Shown here: positions 16,202 to 25,128 of the stretch, piece after piece | Layout of the letters: each line of letters starts with the position of its first letter | Numbering within the stretch: position 1 is the stretch's first letter | From: Novosphingobium sp. | Lineage (GTDB): Bacteria; Pseudomonadota; Alphaproteobacteria; Sphingomonadales; Sphingomonadaceae | Assembly (NCBI GenBank): GCA_004211435.1 | Contig: SECS01000086.1 | Location: forward strand, 1 to 37,957 | Direction: 5' to 3' | DNA length: 37,957 nt | Notes under the pieces: model-generated | Database searches by the model: none | Seen by the model: only the letters and a program-made list of their open reading frames with translations | What the model was told of the DNA's origin: nothing | Position numbers and translations under genes: made by a program

Positions 16202-18112
16202 TCACGCCGCGAGCGGCCGCGGCTCGGGCACGGGTACAGCGGTCACGCGCGTCGCATGGCGGTTGCCCAGGGCCGCCATCACCGGCGCACAGAAGAAGCG
16301 CAGCGCCATCGTCGCGAAGCTCAGCCCCAGCAGCAGTGCGAAGCCGCCACCGAGTTGTCCCGCCGCGAGCAGCGCCAGCAGCGCGATCGCCAGGCAGATC
16401 ACTCCGGCCACGGTTTCACCGCGCGCAATGACGAAAGGCGATTCCTGCGCCGATTGCACGGCGAACTTGGGCGTGCGCCGCCAGGCTATCGGGCGCTTTG
16501 ACAGACCGGCGACACCCGCGAGCAGCACCACATAGTCGAGCGAAGCGCGGGCGATCTCGCCGCGGATCATCGCGCGCGGATCGTCGCAGCCCGACAGGCG
16601 ATAGCGATGGACCGTGCGCACGATCCAGGTCGCGAGTCCCACGACGAGCAGGAGCCAGGTGACCTCGGGCACCGCGATCCGCGGCGCATTGTCGCTGATC
16701 ACGGCAACGGCGATGCCCACGGCCGAGAGCACGGCCATGGCGATCCCGGCCAGGTTGAGCAGCGGCGAGACGCAGCGCGTGACCTCGAGCAGCTTGCTCC
16801 AGCCCGGTAGCGGCGCGGCCAGCGGCGCGGGGCGGAACAGGCGCCAGTGGCGACGGAGCTGTTGCACCGGCCCGGCAGTCCAGCGGAAGCGCTGCTTGCG
16901 ATAGTCGTCGAAGGTCTCGGGAATCAGGCCGCGACCGAAGGTTTCGCCGAAATAGAGCCCGCGATAGCCGACCGCGCGGATGCGCACCGAGACTTCAGAA
17001 TCCTCGGTCAGGCACCATTCAGCCCAACCGCCCGCGCGGCGCAGCGCCTCGGCGCGCAGCAGGCACATGGTGCCGATCGTGAAGGCGCCGCCATATTCGC
17101 TGACACCGGGGTAATCGACCTTGTTGGTCGGCATGTATTCCCAGTGGCAGGCGGTGAGGAAATCACTGTCCTCGTAACCGCGATAGTCGTGCGGGGTCTG
17201 GATGTAGCCGATCCGTGGATCGGCGAAGAAGGGCACGAGCCGCGACAGGAAGTCGGGGCGCGAGTGGTAGTCTGCGTCGATCACGCCGACGACTTCGGTG
17301 TCGGGCGCCATCTGCTCGAGGCAGAAGTTGAGCGCGCCGGCCTTGGCCCCGGGCAGCGGCGCGACGTGGAAGAAGCGGAAGACCTCGCGCCCCAGCCGCC
17401 GGTTGAGCACGGCGCAATGCGCCTCGAGCGGGCGCCAGAGCGTCTCGTCCTGGGTGTTGTTGTCGCAGACGAGCACTTCGAAATCCGCATAGTCGAGCCC
17501 GGCAAGGCCATCCATGGTCGCCTTCACCACTTCGGGCGGCTCGGCATAGCAGGGCAGGTGCAGCGAGACCTTGAAGCGCGGCGCGCGGTCGCAGGGCTCG
17601 GGCACCTGCGCCGGCATGCGCCAGTCCTCGTGGGTCATCACCGCCTCGCGTGCGAAGCCCGCGACGAGCGTGACGCCGCTGGCCATCATGCCCAGGCCCA
17701 AGGTCGCGAGCGCGGCGAGTTCGAGCCACAGCGGCAGGTCCGCCTCGACGATGAACAGCGCGCCCCAGATCGGCCCGACTACGAGCGCGACGGCCTGGGT
17801 CGCCAAGGTCAGCACGCCGGGCAGGCTGAGCCGGCGGACGAACAGGCACAGTGCCACGCCCGTCGCCAGCACCAGTGCCAGCATGGCCACGAGATCGATC
17901 GGGCGCGTCGTCAGCCACATCGGGATCGCCAGCGCGGCGAGCGTGGCAGCGACGAGTTCGATCGGCTCCTGGGAAACGGGCCGCTCGATCCGATGCGGCG
18001 CACGCACGGCGCGCGCGGTCAACACGGTCGTGGCACAGCCGAGCAGCGCCAGGAAGAGCACCGAACAGTCGAGCGAAGCTCTTGAGATTTCCAGCAAATG
18101 CAGTCCCGCCAA
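16202..18112 (-). CDS. Membrane glycosyltransferase, family 2 (processive, cellulose-synthase-like)
   Basis: The protein of about 636 residues has several N-terminal membrane helices, a central GT2 domain and C-terminal helices. GT2 motifs are all present: DNNTQDE (nucleotide binding), DADYHSRPDF (DxD-type metal site), CLTEDSEV (TED, catalytic base) and QRFRW (QxxRW), as in processive synthases of the BcsA type. It should polymerise or transfer a sugar from a nucleotide donor at the inner membrane. No accessory polysaccharide genes are nearby, so the product is unknown. The start is uncertain because no in-frame ATG exists upstream of the first helices. I propose TTG at 18112, with TTG at 18097 (after GGCGGGA) and TTG at 18220 as alternatives. 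A short out-of-frame ORF with a good ribosome site precedes it. Confidence 0.85.
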   Translation of the reverse strand: MAGLHLLEISRASLDCSVLFLALLGCATTVLTARAVRAPHRIERPVSQEPIELVAATLAALAIPMWLTTRPIDLVAMLALVLATGVALCLFVRRLSLPGVLTLATQAVALVVGPIWGALFIVEADLPLWLELAALATLGLGMMASGVTLVAGFAREAVMTHEDWRMPAQVPEPCDRAPRFKVSLHLPCYAEPPEVVKATMDGLAGLDYADFEVLVCDNNTQDETLWRPLEAHCAVLNRRLGREVFRFFHVAPLPGAKAGALNFCLEQMAPDTEVVGVIDADYHSRPDFLSRLVPFFADPRIGYIQTPHDYRGYEDSDFLTACHWEYMPTNKVDYPGVSEYGGAFTIGTMCLLRAEALRRAGGWAEWCLTEDSEVSVRIRAVGYRGLYFGETFGRGLIPETFDDYRKQRFRWTAGPVQQLRRHWRLFRPAPLAAPLPGWSKLLEVTRCVSPLLNLAGIAMAVLSAVGIAVAVISDNAPRIAVPEVTWLLLVVGLATWIVRTVHRYRLSGCDDPRAMIRGEIARASLDYVVLLAGVAGLSKRPIAWRRTPKFAVQSAQESPFVIARGETVAGVICLAIALLALLAAGQLGGGFALLLGLSFATMALRFFCAPVMAALGNRHATRVTAVPVPEPRPLAA

Positions 18113-18117
18113 TTTGG

Positions 18118-18159
18118 TTATCCAATCGTTGACGGCGCAAACAAACGAGATGGCCTCAT
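18118..18159 (-). other. Possible 13-codon leader ORF before the glycosyltransferase gene
   Basis: AGGGGA lies 5 bases before an ATG at 18159 on the minus strand, a better ribosome site than any for the glycosyltransferase frame. The frame encodes 13 residues and stops with TAA at 18118, 5 bases before the TTG at 18112. It could be a translated leader that allows re-initiation at the TTG, or a sign of a frameshift in the gene start. The peptide resembles nothing I know. Confidence 0.3.
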
Positions 18160-18265
18160 GGCAATCCCCTGCTGCGACGGACGGTGCATTTGCTGCCACA
18201 CGCGGTTGGGGTAGCGCCAAGACGAATGGTTTCGTTGCCGGTCTGTTGCCGGCTCAGCGATGGAT

Positions 18266-19027
18266 TCAGCGAGCGCGTGCCAGGATGTTGGCCGCAGTCG
18301 TGACCAGGCCACCGTTCGCCGCGATGGTCAGGCCGGTCAGCCAGCGCGCCTCGTCGCTGGCGAGGAAGGCGACGACGTCGGCGATGTCCTCGGGCTGGCC
18401 GAGCCGACGCAGCGCGGTCCAGGGCGGCACCTGGTCGGGCCAGGTCTGGCCGGCGATCATCTCCGTGCGCGTGCAGCCCGGCGCCACCGAATTGCAGGTG
18501 ATGCCGCGCTCGCCCAGTTCCTGCGCGACCGAGCGCAGGAAGGTCTCCGAACCGGCCTTGGCCGCAGCGCCGACCGAGACGCCCGGCGCGGCGTGGGTCG
18601 CCATGCCCGAGGAAATGAACACCACGCGTCCGTGCGGGCTCTGCGTCAGCCGCGCATATTCGGTGGTCGCCAGGATCGTCGCGCGCAGGTTGAAGGCGAG
18701 CACGCGGTCGATCGCCTCGACCGACAGATCGGTCGCGCGGCCAGAGCTGCCGCCGCCGGCGTTGAGCACGAGAATGTCGAGCGCGCCGTGGATCGCGTAG
18801 GCCTCCTGGACGATCCGCGTCGCGGTATCGCCCTCGGCGAGGTCGCCGAGCACGACGTCAGCCACGCCTCCCGCAGCGCGGATCTCGGCTGCGACCGCCT
18901 CCGCCTTTTCGGCGCCGCGCGCGTGGACCACGATCCTGCCGCCATCCTGCGCGAGTTTCAGCGCGATCGCCTTGCCGATCCCTTGCGACGAGCCGGTGAC
19001 CAGGGCCACCCTGTCCTTGATCCGCAC
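18266..19027 (-). CDS. Short-chain dehydrogenase/reductase family protein lacking the catalytic tyrosine
   Basis: The 253-residue protein has a Rossmann-fold SDR with the cofactor motif TGSSQGIG (11-18), the structural NAG at 89-91 and the usual terminal GLTIAANGG. The catalytic Ser is present (S139 or S140 in VVFISSG) and so is the Lys (K157), but the YxxxK position holds Gly (GAAAK, residue 153), so the Tyr acid/base is missing. Either activity is lost or changed, or the protein binds a dinucleotide for another purpose. I chose GTG at 19027 because GGAG lies 6 bases upstream and the SDR strand begins 5 residues later. It follows the SRPBCC gene by 25 bases on the same strand and may be in the nadB operon. 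Confidence 0.85.
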   Translation of the reverse strand: MRIKDRVALVTGSSQGIGKAIALKLAQDGGRIVVHARGAEKAEAVAAEIRAAGGVADVVLGDLAEGDTATRIVQEAYAIHGALDILVLNAGGGSSGRATDLSVEAIDRVLAFNLRATILATTEYARLTQSPHGRVVFISSGMATHAAPGVSVGAAAKAGSETFLRSVAQELGERGITCNSVAPGCTRTEMIAGQTWPDQVPPWTALRRLGQPEDIADVVAFLASDEARWLTGLTIAANGGLVTTAANILARAR

Positions 19028-19052
19028 CTGTCTCTCCCCGCGGTTGTCGCGG

Positions 19053-19526
19053 CTATTGTTCGACGCAGGCCGCCAGATTGGCAAGCGAGGAGGCCAGCCC
19101 CAAGGCGTGATCGTCCTTGCTTATGCCGGCGGGGACATTCTCGGCGATAACGCTGACCTCTGTTCCGCCGGCGCACCAGGTCAGGCCCCAGGTCATGCGC
19201 ATGGTGCCGGCAAAGGCGGGATCGTCCGAGACGAAATCGAAGTCCTGGACCACGCATTCGTCAGGCTCGAGATCGACGAAACGGCCGCTGACCACGTCGC
19301 TGTCCTCGGTGGTCTTGCCGCCGCCACCCGAAGCGAAACGCAGGGTCATGCGGAACTCCCCGCCCGGCCGTGGATCGAATGCCTGCATCGTCGCTGTGGC
19401 GCCCTCGGGCGGCAGCCAGAGCGCCACGAGCCGCGGATCGGTCAGCGCAGCATAGACCACGGACACCGGTGCCGCGACGATGCGGTAGGCGCGGTCGGTG
19501 CGATCATCGTCGTCGCGCAGGCTCAC
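19053..19526 (-). CDS. SRPBCC / AHSA1-like domain protein
   Basis: The 157-residue protein has a START-like (Bet v 1) fold of the AHSA1 type: YRIVAAPVSVVYAALTDPRLVALWLPPEG at the start, GGEFRMTLRF in the middle and a final helix. This fold binds hydrophobic ligands or acts as a co-chaperone, and no specific role can be assigned. The GTG start at 19526 overlaps the nadB stop by 4 bases (GTGA), so translation is coupled to nadB. A long frame extending to 20651 is only the shadow of nadB. Confidence 0.85.
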   Translation of the reverse strand: MSLRDDDDRTDRAYRIVAAPVSVVYAALTDPRLVALWLPPEGATATMQAFDPRPGGEFRMTLRFASGGGGKTTEDSDVVSGRFVDLEPDECVVQDFDFVSDDPAFAGTMRMTWGLTWCAGGTEVSVIAENVPAGISKDDHALGLASSLANLAACVEQ

Positions 19527-21100
19527 GGCACCAGCACCGTATCGCGCGGCGTCGCCAGCATCTTGGGATAGTCGAGCGTGTAGTGCAGCCCGCGGCTCTC
19601 CTTGCGGCGCAGCGCCGACTGCACGATCAGTTCGGCCGACTGCAGCAGGTTGCGCAGCTCGATCAGGTCGGTGGTGACACGGAAGTGGCCGTAATAGTCC
19701 TCGACCTCGCCGGTCAGCATCTGGATGCGGTGCTGCGCGCGCTCGAGCCGCTTGGTCGTGCGCACGATGCCGACGTAGTTCCACATGAAGCGGCGGATCT
19801 CGGTCCAGTTCTGCTTGATGATGACCTCTTCGTCCGAATTGGTCACGCGGCTCTCGTCCCAGGCCTTGACCGGCGGCGGCGCGTCGAAGGCGTCCCACTG
19901 GTCGAGGATGTCGGCGGCCGCCGCCTCGCCGAAGACGAAGCATTCGAGCAACGAGTTCGAGGCCAGCCGGTTGGCGCCGTGGAGCCCGCTCTCGGTGCAT
20001 TCGCCGACCGCGTAGAGCCCGGGCAGGTCGGTGCGGCCGGTCAGATCGATCAGCACGCCGCCGCAGGTATAGTGCTGCGCGGGGACGACGGGGATCGGCT
20101 GCCGGGTCATGTCGATGCCCAACCCAATCAGCTTCTCGTAGATCGTCGGGAAATGCTCGCGGACGAATTCGGGCGGCTGGTGGCTGATGTCGAGATGGAC
20201 GTAGTCGAGGCCGAAGCGCTTGATCTCGGAGTCGATCGCGCGGGCGACGACGTCGCGCGGGGCCAGCTCGAGCCGCTCGGGATCGTAGAATTCCATGAAG
20301 CGCTTGCCGGTGCGCGGGTTGATCAGGTGGCCGCCCTCGCCGCGCACGGCCTCGGTGATCAGGAAGTTCTTGACGTCGAGGTTGTAGAGGCAGGTCGGGT
20401 GGAACTGCATCATCTCCATGTTGGAGACGCGGGCGCCCGCGCGCCAGGCCATGGCGATGCCGTCTCCGGTCGCACCGCGCGGCGCGGTGGAGAACTGATA
20501 GACGCGGCCCGCGCCGCCCGTCGCCAGCACCGTCGCGCGCGCGGTGTGCGCCTCGACCTTGCCCGTCGCCTCGTCGAGCGCATAGACGCCCCAGACGCGG
20601 CCCGAGCCCGAATAGCGCAGCTCGTGCTTGCCGTTGATCAGATCGATGCACGAGCGGCCCGGAAGCAGCGTGATGTTGGGATGATCCTCGGCCGCCTTGA
20701 GCAGCGCCGACTGCACCGCCCAGCCCGTGGCGTCGTCGACGTGGACGATGCGGCGGTGCGAATGACCACCCTCGCGCGTCAGGTGGAGGCTGTTGCCGTC
20801 CATGTTGAACGGCACGCCGAGCTCGACCAGCCGGTCGATCGCATGCGGCGCGCGCTCGATGACGAATTCGACGGTTTCCTGCCGGTTGAGCCCGGCGCCC
20901 GCGATCATGGTGTCGCGGATGTGCTCCTCGAAGGTGTCGCCGGCATCGAGCACCGCGGCGATGCCGCCCTGCGCCCAGGCGGTCGAACCGCCGGTCAGCG
21001 ATCCCTTGGCGAGCACGAGGACCTTGAGCTTCTCGGCCAGGGCCAGCGCGGCGGTCAGCCCGGCGGCGCCCGAACCGACGATGATGACGTCGTGGATCAT
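19523..21100 (-). CDS. nadB: L-aspartate oxidase
   Basis: The 525-residue flavoprotein oxidises L-aspartate to iminoaspartate, the first step of de novo NAD synthesis, in the cytoplasm. The FAD motif GSGAAG is at 9-14. The succinate-dehydrogenase-family signatures GSTAWAQGGIAAV (about 38-50) and HREGGHSHRR-like TREGGHSHRRIVH (about 109-121) are present, as are DLTGRTDLPGLYAVGE and GANRLASNSLLE near the FAD cap. Length is standard. nadA and nadC are not in the window. The ATG at 21100 comes 1 base after the stop of the ABC ATPase gene, and the GTGA overlap downstream couples it to the SRPBCC gene, so the three or four genes form one operon. Confidence 0.95.
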   Translation of the reverse strand: MIHDVIIVGSGAAGLTAALALAEKLKVLVLAKGSLTGGSTAWAQGGIAAVLDAGDTFEEHIRDTMIAGAGLNRQETVEFVIERAPHAIDRLVELGVPFNMDGNSLHLTREGGHSHRRIVHVDDATGWAVQSALLKAAEDHPNITLLPGRSCIDLINGKHELRYSGSGRVWGVYALDEATGKVEAHTARATVLATGGAGRVYQFSTAPRGATGDGIAMAWRAGARVSNMEMMQFHPTCLYNLDVKNFLITEAVRGEGGHLINPRTGKRFMEFYDPERLELAPRDVVARAIDSEIKRFGLDYVHLDISHQPPEFVREHFPTIYEKLIGLGIDMTRQPIPVVPAQHYTCGGVLIDLTGRTDLPGLYAVGECTESGLHGANRLASNSLLECFVFGEAAAADILDQWDAFDAPPPVKAWDESRVTNSDEEVIIKQNWTEIRRFMWNYVGIVRTTKRLERAQHRIQMLTGEVEDYYGHFRVTTDLIELRNLLQSAELIVQSALRRKESRGLHYTLDYPKMLATPRDTVLVP

Positions 21101-21101
21101 G

Positions 21102-22046
21102 TCAGGCCGCCTTCACCGCACTCGTCAGCGAGACGAACACGTCCTCGAGATCGGCCTCGCGCGTCGTCACGTCGACGATCGCGAAGCCTTGCGCCTGCAC
21201 CGAAGCCAGCACTTCGCCGGCATTGCTGCGATCCTTGTCGTAGGTGATCTCCACCATCCGCTCGCCCGTCTTCTCGCACTTGAGGAAGGCGGGATGCGCG
21301 GGCAGCGTATCGATGTCGCGGTCGAGCGTCAGCACCACGACCTTCTCGCGCGCCATGCCGACGAGTTCGCGCGTCGGCTGGTTGGTGATCAGCTTGCCAT
21401 GGTTGATGATGGCGATCCGGTCGCAGAGCTCCTCGGCCTCTTCGAGGTAGTGCGTCGTCAGCACCACGGTCACGCCCTCGCGGTTCATTTCGGTGACGAG
21501 ATCCCAGAGCTGGCGGCGCAGCTCGACGTCGACGCCGGCGGTAGGCTCGTCGAGCACGAGCACCGGCGGCGAGTGGACCATGGCCTTGGCCACGAGCAGC
21601 CGGCGCTTCATGCCGCCAGAGAGCGTGCGCGCATAGGACTGCGCCTTGTCGGCCAAGTGCACCGCGCGCAGCAGTTCCATCGACCGGCGCAGCGGCTTGG
21701 CCACGCCGTAGAGCCCCGCCTGGTTCTCGAGCACTTCGAACGGCGTGAAGAACGGATCGAACACGATCTCCTGGGGGACGATGCCGATCGCGCGCTTGGC
21801 GTTGCGCATGTCGCGATCGATGTCGAAGCCCCAGATCGACACTTCGCCGGAGGTCTTCATCACCAGCCCCGCAAGCGTGTTGATCAGGGTCGACTTGCCC
21901 GCGCCGTTCGGGCCGAGCAGGCCGAAGATCTGGCCCTGCGGCACGTCGAAGCTGACGTCGTCGAGCGCGAGCTTTCCAGGCCCCTCGCCGACGGGGGCAT
22001 AGCGCTTGACGACATTGCGGATCGAGATCGCGGGGGCATCGCTCAT
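21102..22046 (-). CDS. ABC transporter ATP-binding protein, YadG-like
   Basis: The 314-residue ATPase subunit has Walker [10 protein letters not shown] (45-53), signature LSGG (142-145), Walker B VLVLDEP (162-168) and the switch His H199 in [12 protein letters not shown]. It resembles E. coli YadG and drug/nodulation-type (ABC-2) exporters in overall sequence, such as GIVPQE and [13 protein letters not shown]. The permease partner expected next to it is absent: nadB follows directly, and a zf-CHCC gene lies divergent upstream. So it either works with a permease encoded elsewhere or the permease was lost. The ATG at 22046 gives the normal N-terminus. Confidence 0.92.
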   Translation of the reverse strand: MSDAPAISIRNVVKRYAPVGEGPGKLALDDVSFDVPQGQIFGLLGPNGAGKSTLINTLAGLVMKTSGEVSIWGFDIDRDMRNAKRAIGIVPQEIVFDPFFTPFEVLENQAGLYGVAKPLRRSMELLRAVHLADKAQSYARTLSGGMKRRLLVAKAMVHSPPVLVLDEPTAGVDVELRRQLWDLVTEMNREGVTVVLTTHYLEEAEELCDRIAIINHGKLITNQPTRELVGMAREKVVVLTLDRDIDTLPAHPAFLKCEKTGERMVEITYDKDRSNAGEVLASVQAQGFAIVDVTTREADLEDVFVSLTSAVKAA

Positions 22047-22134
22047 AGCGACGTTCTCTGCGGCAGGAGCCCGCTCGCGTAAAGGCTGGAAAACTGCGCT
22101 AGAAAATCTGGGGGTCAGTTGCTATTCGCGCGAC

Positions 22135-22344
22135 ATGATCACGCCGCCCGAAACCGTCTACACCGATTCCCACCGCGTCAGCTGCGACGGGGCCACCGAC
22201 ATCCGCGGCGGCGCCGCGCTCGGCCATCCGCGCGTCTGGCTGGAGATCGACGAGAAGGGTTTCGTCGAATGCGGCTATTGCGACCGCCGCTTCGTGCTGC
22301 GCGGCGGTGAGGCTGACAGCGAGACCGGCGCCGCGGCGGCGTAA
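22135..22344 (+). CDS. zf-CHCC zinc-finger protein (NDUFS6-like)
   Basis: The 69-residue protein has ligands C17, H31, C46 and C49, the C-x13-H-x14-C-x2-C spacing of the zf-CHCC family. In mitochondria the homologue (NDUFS6) is a zinc-binding accessory subunit of respiratory complex I. Many alphaproteobacteria carry short stand-alone versions. I chose the ATG at 22135; an open frame to 22006 overlaps the divergent ABC gene and lacks family residues. It sits 37 bases before tldD on the same strand. Confidence 0.85.
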   Translation: MITPPETVYTDSHRVSCDGATDIRGGAALGHPRVWLEIDEKGFVECGYCDRRFVLRGGEADSETGAAAA

Positions 22345-22381
22345 CGCTGGCGCGCTCCGCAAAAGCGCTTATATCGACGGC

Positions 22382-23809
22382 ATGACCGTCATCGCCGATC
22401 CCCGCTCGCTTCTCTATCGTTCAGGCCAGCTCTCCCCCGAGGAAGCCCAGGCGCTCGCGCAGGAGACCTTGCGCAAGTGCGACGACGGCGAGCTTTACCT
22501 GCAGTTCATCGCCTCGGAATCCTTCGGCTTCGACGACGGTCGGCTCAAGACCGCCGACTATTCGCGCGACGCGGGCTTCGGCCTGCGCGGCGTTTCGGGC
22601 GAGATGACCGGCTTCGCCCATGCCAACGACGTGTCGGCCGCGGCGATCCGCCGTGCCGGCGAAACGCTGCAACTGCTCGATCCCGCCACGGGCACGCGCG
22701 CGGCGCCGCCGCGCCAGTCGAACCGCCACCTCTATACCGACGCCTCACCGCTCGACGCCGTGCCCTTCGAGAAGAAGGTCGCGCTGCTCGAGACGATCGA
22801 TGCCGCCGCCCGCGCGCGCGACCCGCGCGTGTCGCAGGTGTCCGCCAGCCTTTCGGCCTCGTGGTCGGTGGTCGAGATCGTCCGCGCCGACGGCTTCGTC
22901 GCGACCGACGTGCGCCCGCTGGTGCGGCTCAACGTCGGCATCGTCGCCGAGGCCAATGGCCGCCGCGAGACGGGCAATTTCGGCATGGGCGGGCGCTGGC
23001 TCTACGACGACCTGTTCGACCCCGCCAACTGGAACCGCGCGATCGACACCGCGCTCGAACAGGCGCTGACCAATCTCGAGAGCGTCGACGCGCCCGCCGG
23101 CGAGATGACCGTGCTGCTCGGCCCCGGCTGGCCCGGCGTGCTGCTGCACGAAGCGGTCGGCCACGGCCTTGAAGGCGATTTCAACCGCAAGGGCACCAGC
23201 GCGTTTTCGGGCCGCATCGGCGAGCGTGTCGGCGCCCCGGGCGTGACCGTGATCGACGACGGCTCGCTCCAGGGCCGCCGCGGCTCGCTGACGATCGATG
23301 ACGAGGGCACGCCCACCCAGGAGAACGTGCTGATCGAGGACGGCATCCTCAAGGGCTATATCCAGGACCGACTCAACGCCCGCCTGATGGGCGTGCCGGC
23401 CACGGGCAACGGCCGCCGCGAATCCTATGCCCACGCGCCGATGCCGCGGATGACCAACACCTTCATGCGCGGCGGCAACGACGATCCGGCCGAGCTCCTG
23501 AGCCGCGTCAAGAACGGCATCTATGCCAAGAGCTTTGGCGGTGGTCAGGTCGACATCGTTTCGGGCAAGTTCGTGTTCTCGTGCACCGAGGCCTACAAGA
23601 TCGAGAACGGCAAGCTGGGCGCGCCGATCAAGGGCGCGACGCTGATCGGCGACGGGCCTTCGGTGCTCACGCGGGTGACCGGCATCGGCAACGACATGGC
23701 CCTCGACGAGGGCGTCGGCGTCTGCGGCAAGGGCGGACAGTCGGTGCCCGCGGGCGTGGGTCAGCCGACTTTGCTGGTCGAAGGCCTGACCGTGGGCGGC
23801 ACGGCCTGA
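22382..23809 (+). CDS. tldD: Metalloprotease TldD
   Basis: The 475-residue protein is the catalytic subunit of the TldD/TldE (PmbA) protease, which degrades small unfolded peptides and matures microcins and some ribosomal peptides. The zinc motif HEAVGH (H256, E257, H261) is intact, followed by GLEGDF. The C-terminal region has the usual GGGQVDIVSGKFVFSCTEAY. TldE is not in the window. The ATG at 22382 gives the expected N-terminus. There is no strong ribosome site before it, and a longer frame to 22307 overlaps the zf-CHCC gene. Confidence 0.95.
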   Translation: MTVIADPRSLLYRSGQLSPEEAQALAQETLRKCDDGELYLQFIASESFGFDDGRLKTADYSRDAGFGLRGVSGEMTGFAHANDVSAAAIRRAGETLQLLDPATGTRAAPPRQSNRHLYTDASPLDAVPFEKKVALLETIDAAARARDPRVSQVSASLSASWSVVEIVRADGFVATDVRPLVRLNVGIVAEANGRRETGNFGMGGRWLYDDLFDPANWNRAIDTALEQALTNLESVDAPAGEMTVLLGPGWPGVLLHEAVGHGLEGDFNRKGTSAFSGRIGERVGAPGVTVIDDGSLQGRRGSLTIDDEGTPTQENVLIEDGILKGYIQDRLNARLMGVPATGNGRRESYAHAPMPRMTNTFMRGGNDDPAELLSRVKNGIYAKSFGGGQVDIVSGKFVFSCTEAYKIENGKLGAPIKGATLIGDGPSVLTRVTGIGNDMALDEGVGVCGKGGQSVPAGVGQPTLLVEGLTVGGTA

Positions 23810-23876
23810 CTCCGCTAAGCCTGCGTTCAGCCTGATTGCGGTACTGTGTGCGAAATTGACGTTTAGGAGAGTCCCC

Positions 23877-24278
23877 ATGCGCAAGACAGCCCTGGCTCTC
23901 GCGGCGGGCGCCGTGCTTTTGACCGGCGCCGCAGCCGGAGCGAAGCCCAAGCTCACCGGCGAGGAACAGCTCGCCAAGATCCTCGACGGCCGCCAGCCCG
24001 GCAATCCGGTCGACTGCATCAGCCTGACAGACTCGCGCGACCAGCGCGTGATCGACAAGACCGCGATCGTCTATGGCAATGGCGGCACGATCTACGTCAA
24101 CCGCCCGAGCAACCCGCGCGATCTCGATCGCGACGACATCATGGTCACCGACATTCGCGGCAGCCAGCTCTGCCGCATGGACATCGTCCGCACCCATGAT
24201 CGCGCCGGCTTCTTCTACAACGGTTTCGTCGGGCTGCAGCAATTCGTGCCCTATCGCCGCGTCGCCCGCGCGAACTGA
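23877..24278 (+). CDS. Small exported protein of unknown function (DUF6491-like)
   Basis: This is a 133-residue protein with an Ala/Leu signal peptide (about 1-21, ending at GAAAGA) and a secreted domain with two cysteines (C47 and C99), probably a disulfide in the periplasm. The sequence around them, DCISLTDSRDQRV, GGTIYVNRP and GSQLCRM, resembles DUF6491 proteins. I assign this from memory with moderate certainty. AGGAG lies 9 bases before the ATG at 23877. It follows tldD by 67 bases and is probably a separate gene. Confidence 0.75.
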   Translation: MRKTALALAAGAVLLTGAAAGAKPKLTGEEQLAKILDGRQPGNPVDCISLTDSRDQRVIDKTAIVYGNGGTIYVNRPSNPRDLDRDDIMVTDIRGSQLCRMDIVRTHDRAGFFYNGFVGLQQFVPYRRVARAN

Positions 24279-24343
24279 CGAACTTACCGATCGCGCAACT
24301 GCGCCATTCCGAAGCGGCATGGCCGCGCTAGAGCCTTGCCTCG

Positions 24344-24379
24344 CGTGACAATGCACGTCAATTTGGCGGCATTGTCACG
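24344..24379. promoter_or_regulatory. 11-bp perfect inverted repeat, probable TetR operator
   Basis: CGTGACAATGC (24344-24354) and its exact reverse complement GCATTGTCACG (24369-24379) are separated by 14 bases, ending 12 bases before the TetR ATG. Such a repeat next to a TetR gene usually marks the autoregulatory operator. The half-site spacing is wider than in TetR itself, so two dimers or a large palindrome may be involved. Confidence 0.65.
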
Positions 24380-24391
24380 AACGGAGAGCCA

Positions 24392-25018
24392 ATGGCTTCC
24401 ACGCCGGGATCCAAAGCGCGCGGCTCGCGCTCCAAACTGCGACTGATCGAGGCCGCCTACGATCTGCTTGGCGAAGAGGGCTACCACGCCTTCAGCGCGC
24501 GCCGCGTCGCACAGAAGGCGGGCCTCAAGCCGCAACTCGTGCACTATTATTTCCGCTCGATGGAAGAGCTGCTGATCGCGGTCTTTCAGAGGTCTTCCGC
24601 GCGCTATTTCCGCCTGCATGACGAAGCCTTGTCGTCGCGCCACCCGATGCGCGCGCTCTGGGCGCTCAACAGCAACCTGCCCGAAGGCAAGCGGATGACC
24701 GAATACGTCGCGCTCGGAAAAGTCTACCCGGGCCTGCGCGAAGAGATGCGTCATACCGGCGAGCGCTTCCGCTCGCAGCAGATCGAGGCGATGGAGCGCA
24801 TTTACACCGAGCGCGGCTTCGATCACACGATCGTCGGCCCGCACGGGATGGTGCTGCTGATGTCCGCCGTCGCGCGCAACTTCGTCATCGAGGACGAAGT
24901 CGGCGTCAGCCTGGGCCACGACGAGGTCAAGCAGCTGATCAGGCAGGTGCTCGACCGGTTCGATCCGCTCGATGCGGACGAACTCGCGGGTGCCGATCTC
25001 GCTTCGCACGGGGCCTGA
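24392..25018 (+). CDS. TetR/AcrR family transcriptional regulator
   Basis: The 208-residue protein has an N-terminal TetR DNA-binding domain (about 14-60). The helix-turn-helix lies in FSARRVAQKAGLKPQLVHYYFRSMEELL. The C-terminal ligand-binding region has no recognisable effector motif. An 11-bp inverted repeat just upstream is the likely operator, and GGAGAG precedes the ATG. The TonB-dependent receptor gene starts 180 bases downstream on the same strand, so the regulator may control that uptake locus. Confidence 0.92.
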   Translation: MASTPGSKARGSRSKLRLIEAAYDLLGEEGYHAFSARRVAQKAGLKPQLVHYYFRSMEELLIAVFQRSSARYFRLHDEALSSRHPMRALWALNSNLPEGKRMTEYVALGKVYPGLREEMRHTGERFRSQQIEAMERIYTERGFDHTIVGPHGMVLLMSAVARNFVIEDEVGVSLGHDEVKQLIRQVLDRFDPLDADELAGADLASHGA

Positions 25019-25128
25019 CGCGCGGAATACTTGGCTCGAGCTGCGGCATTAATGATACATGGCGGCATGTTTTGATCCAGCCGCTTGACGCGAGTCCGCT
25101 CGTAACTAAGACGGTGCTCAGTTTTGTA

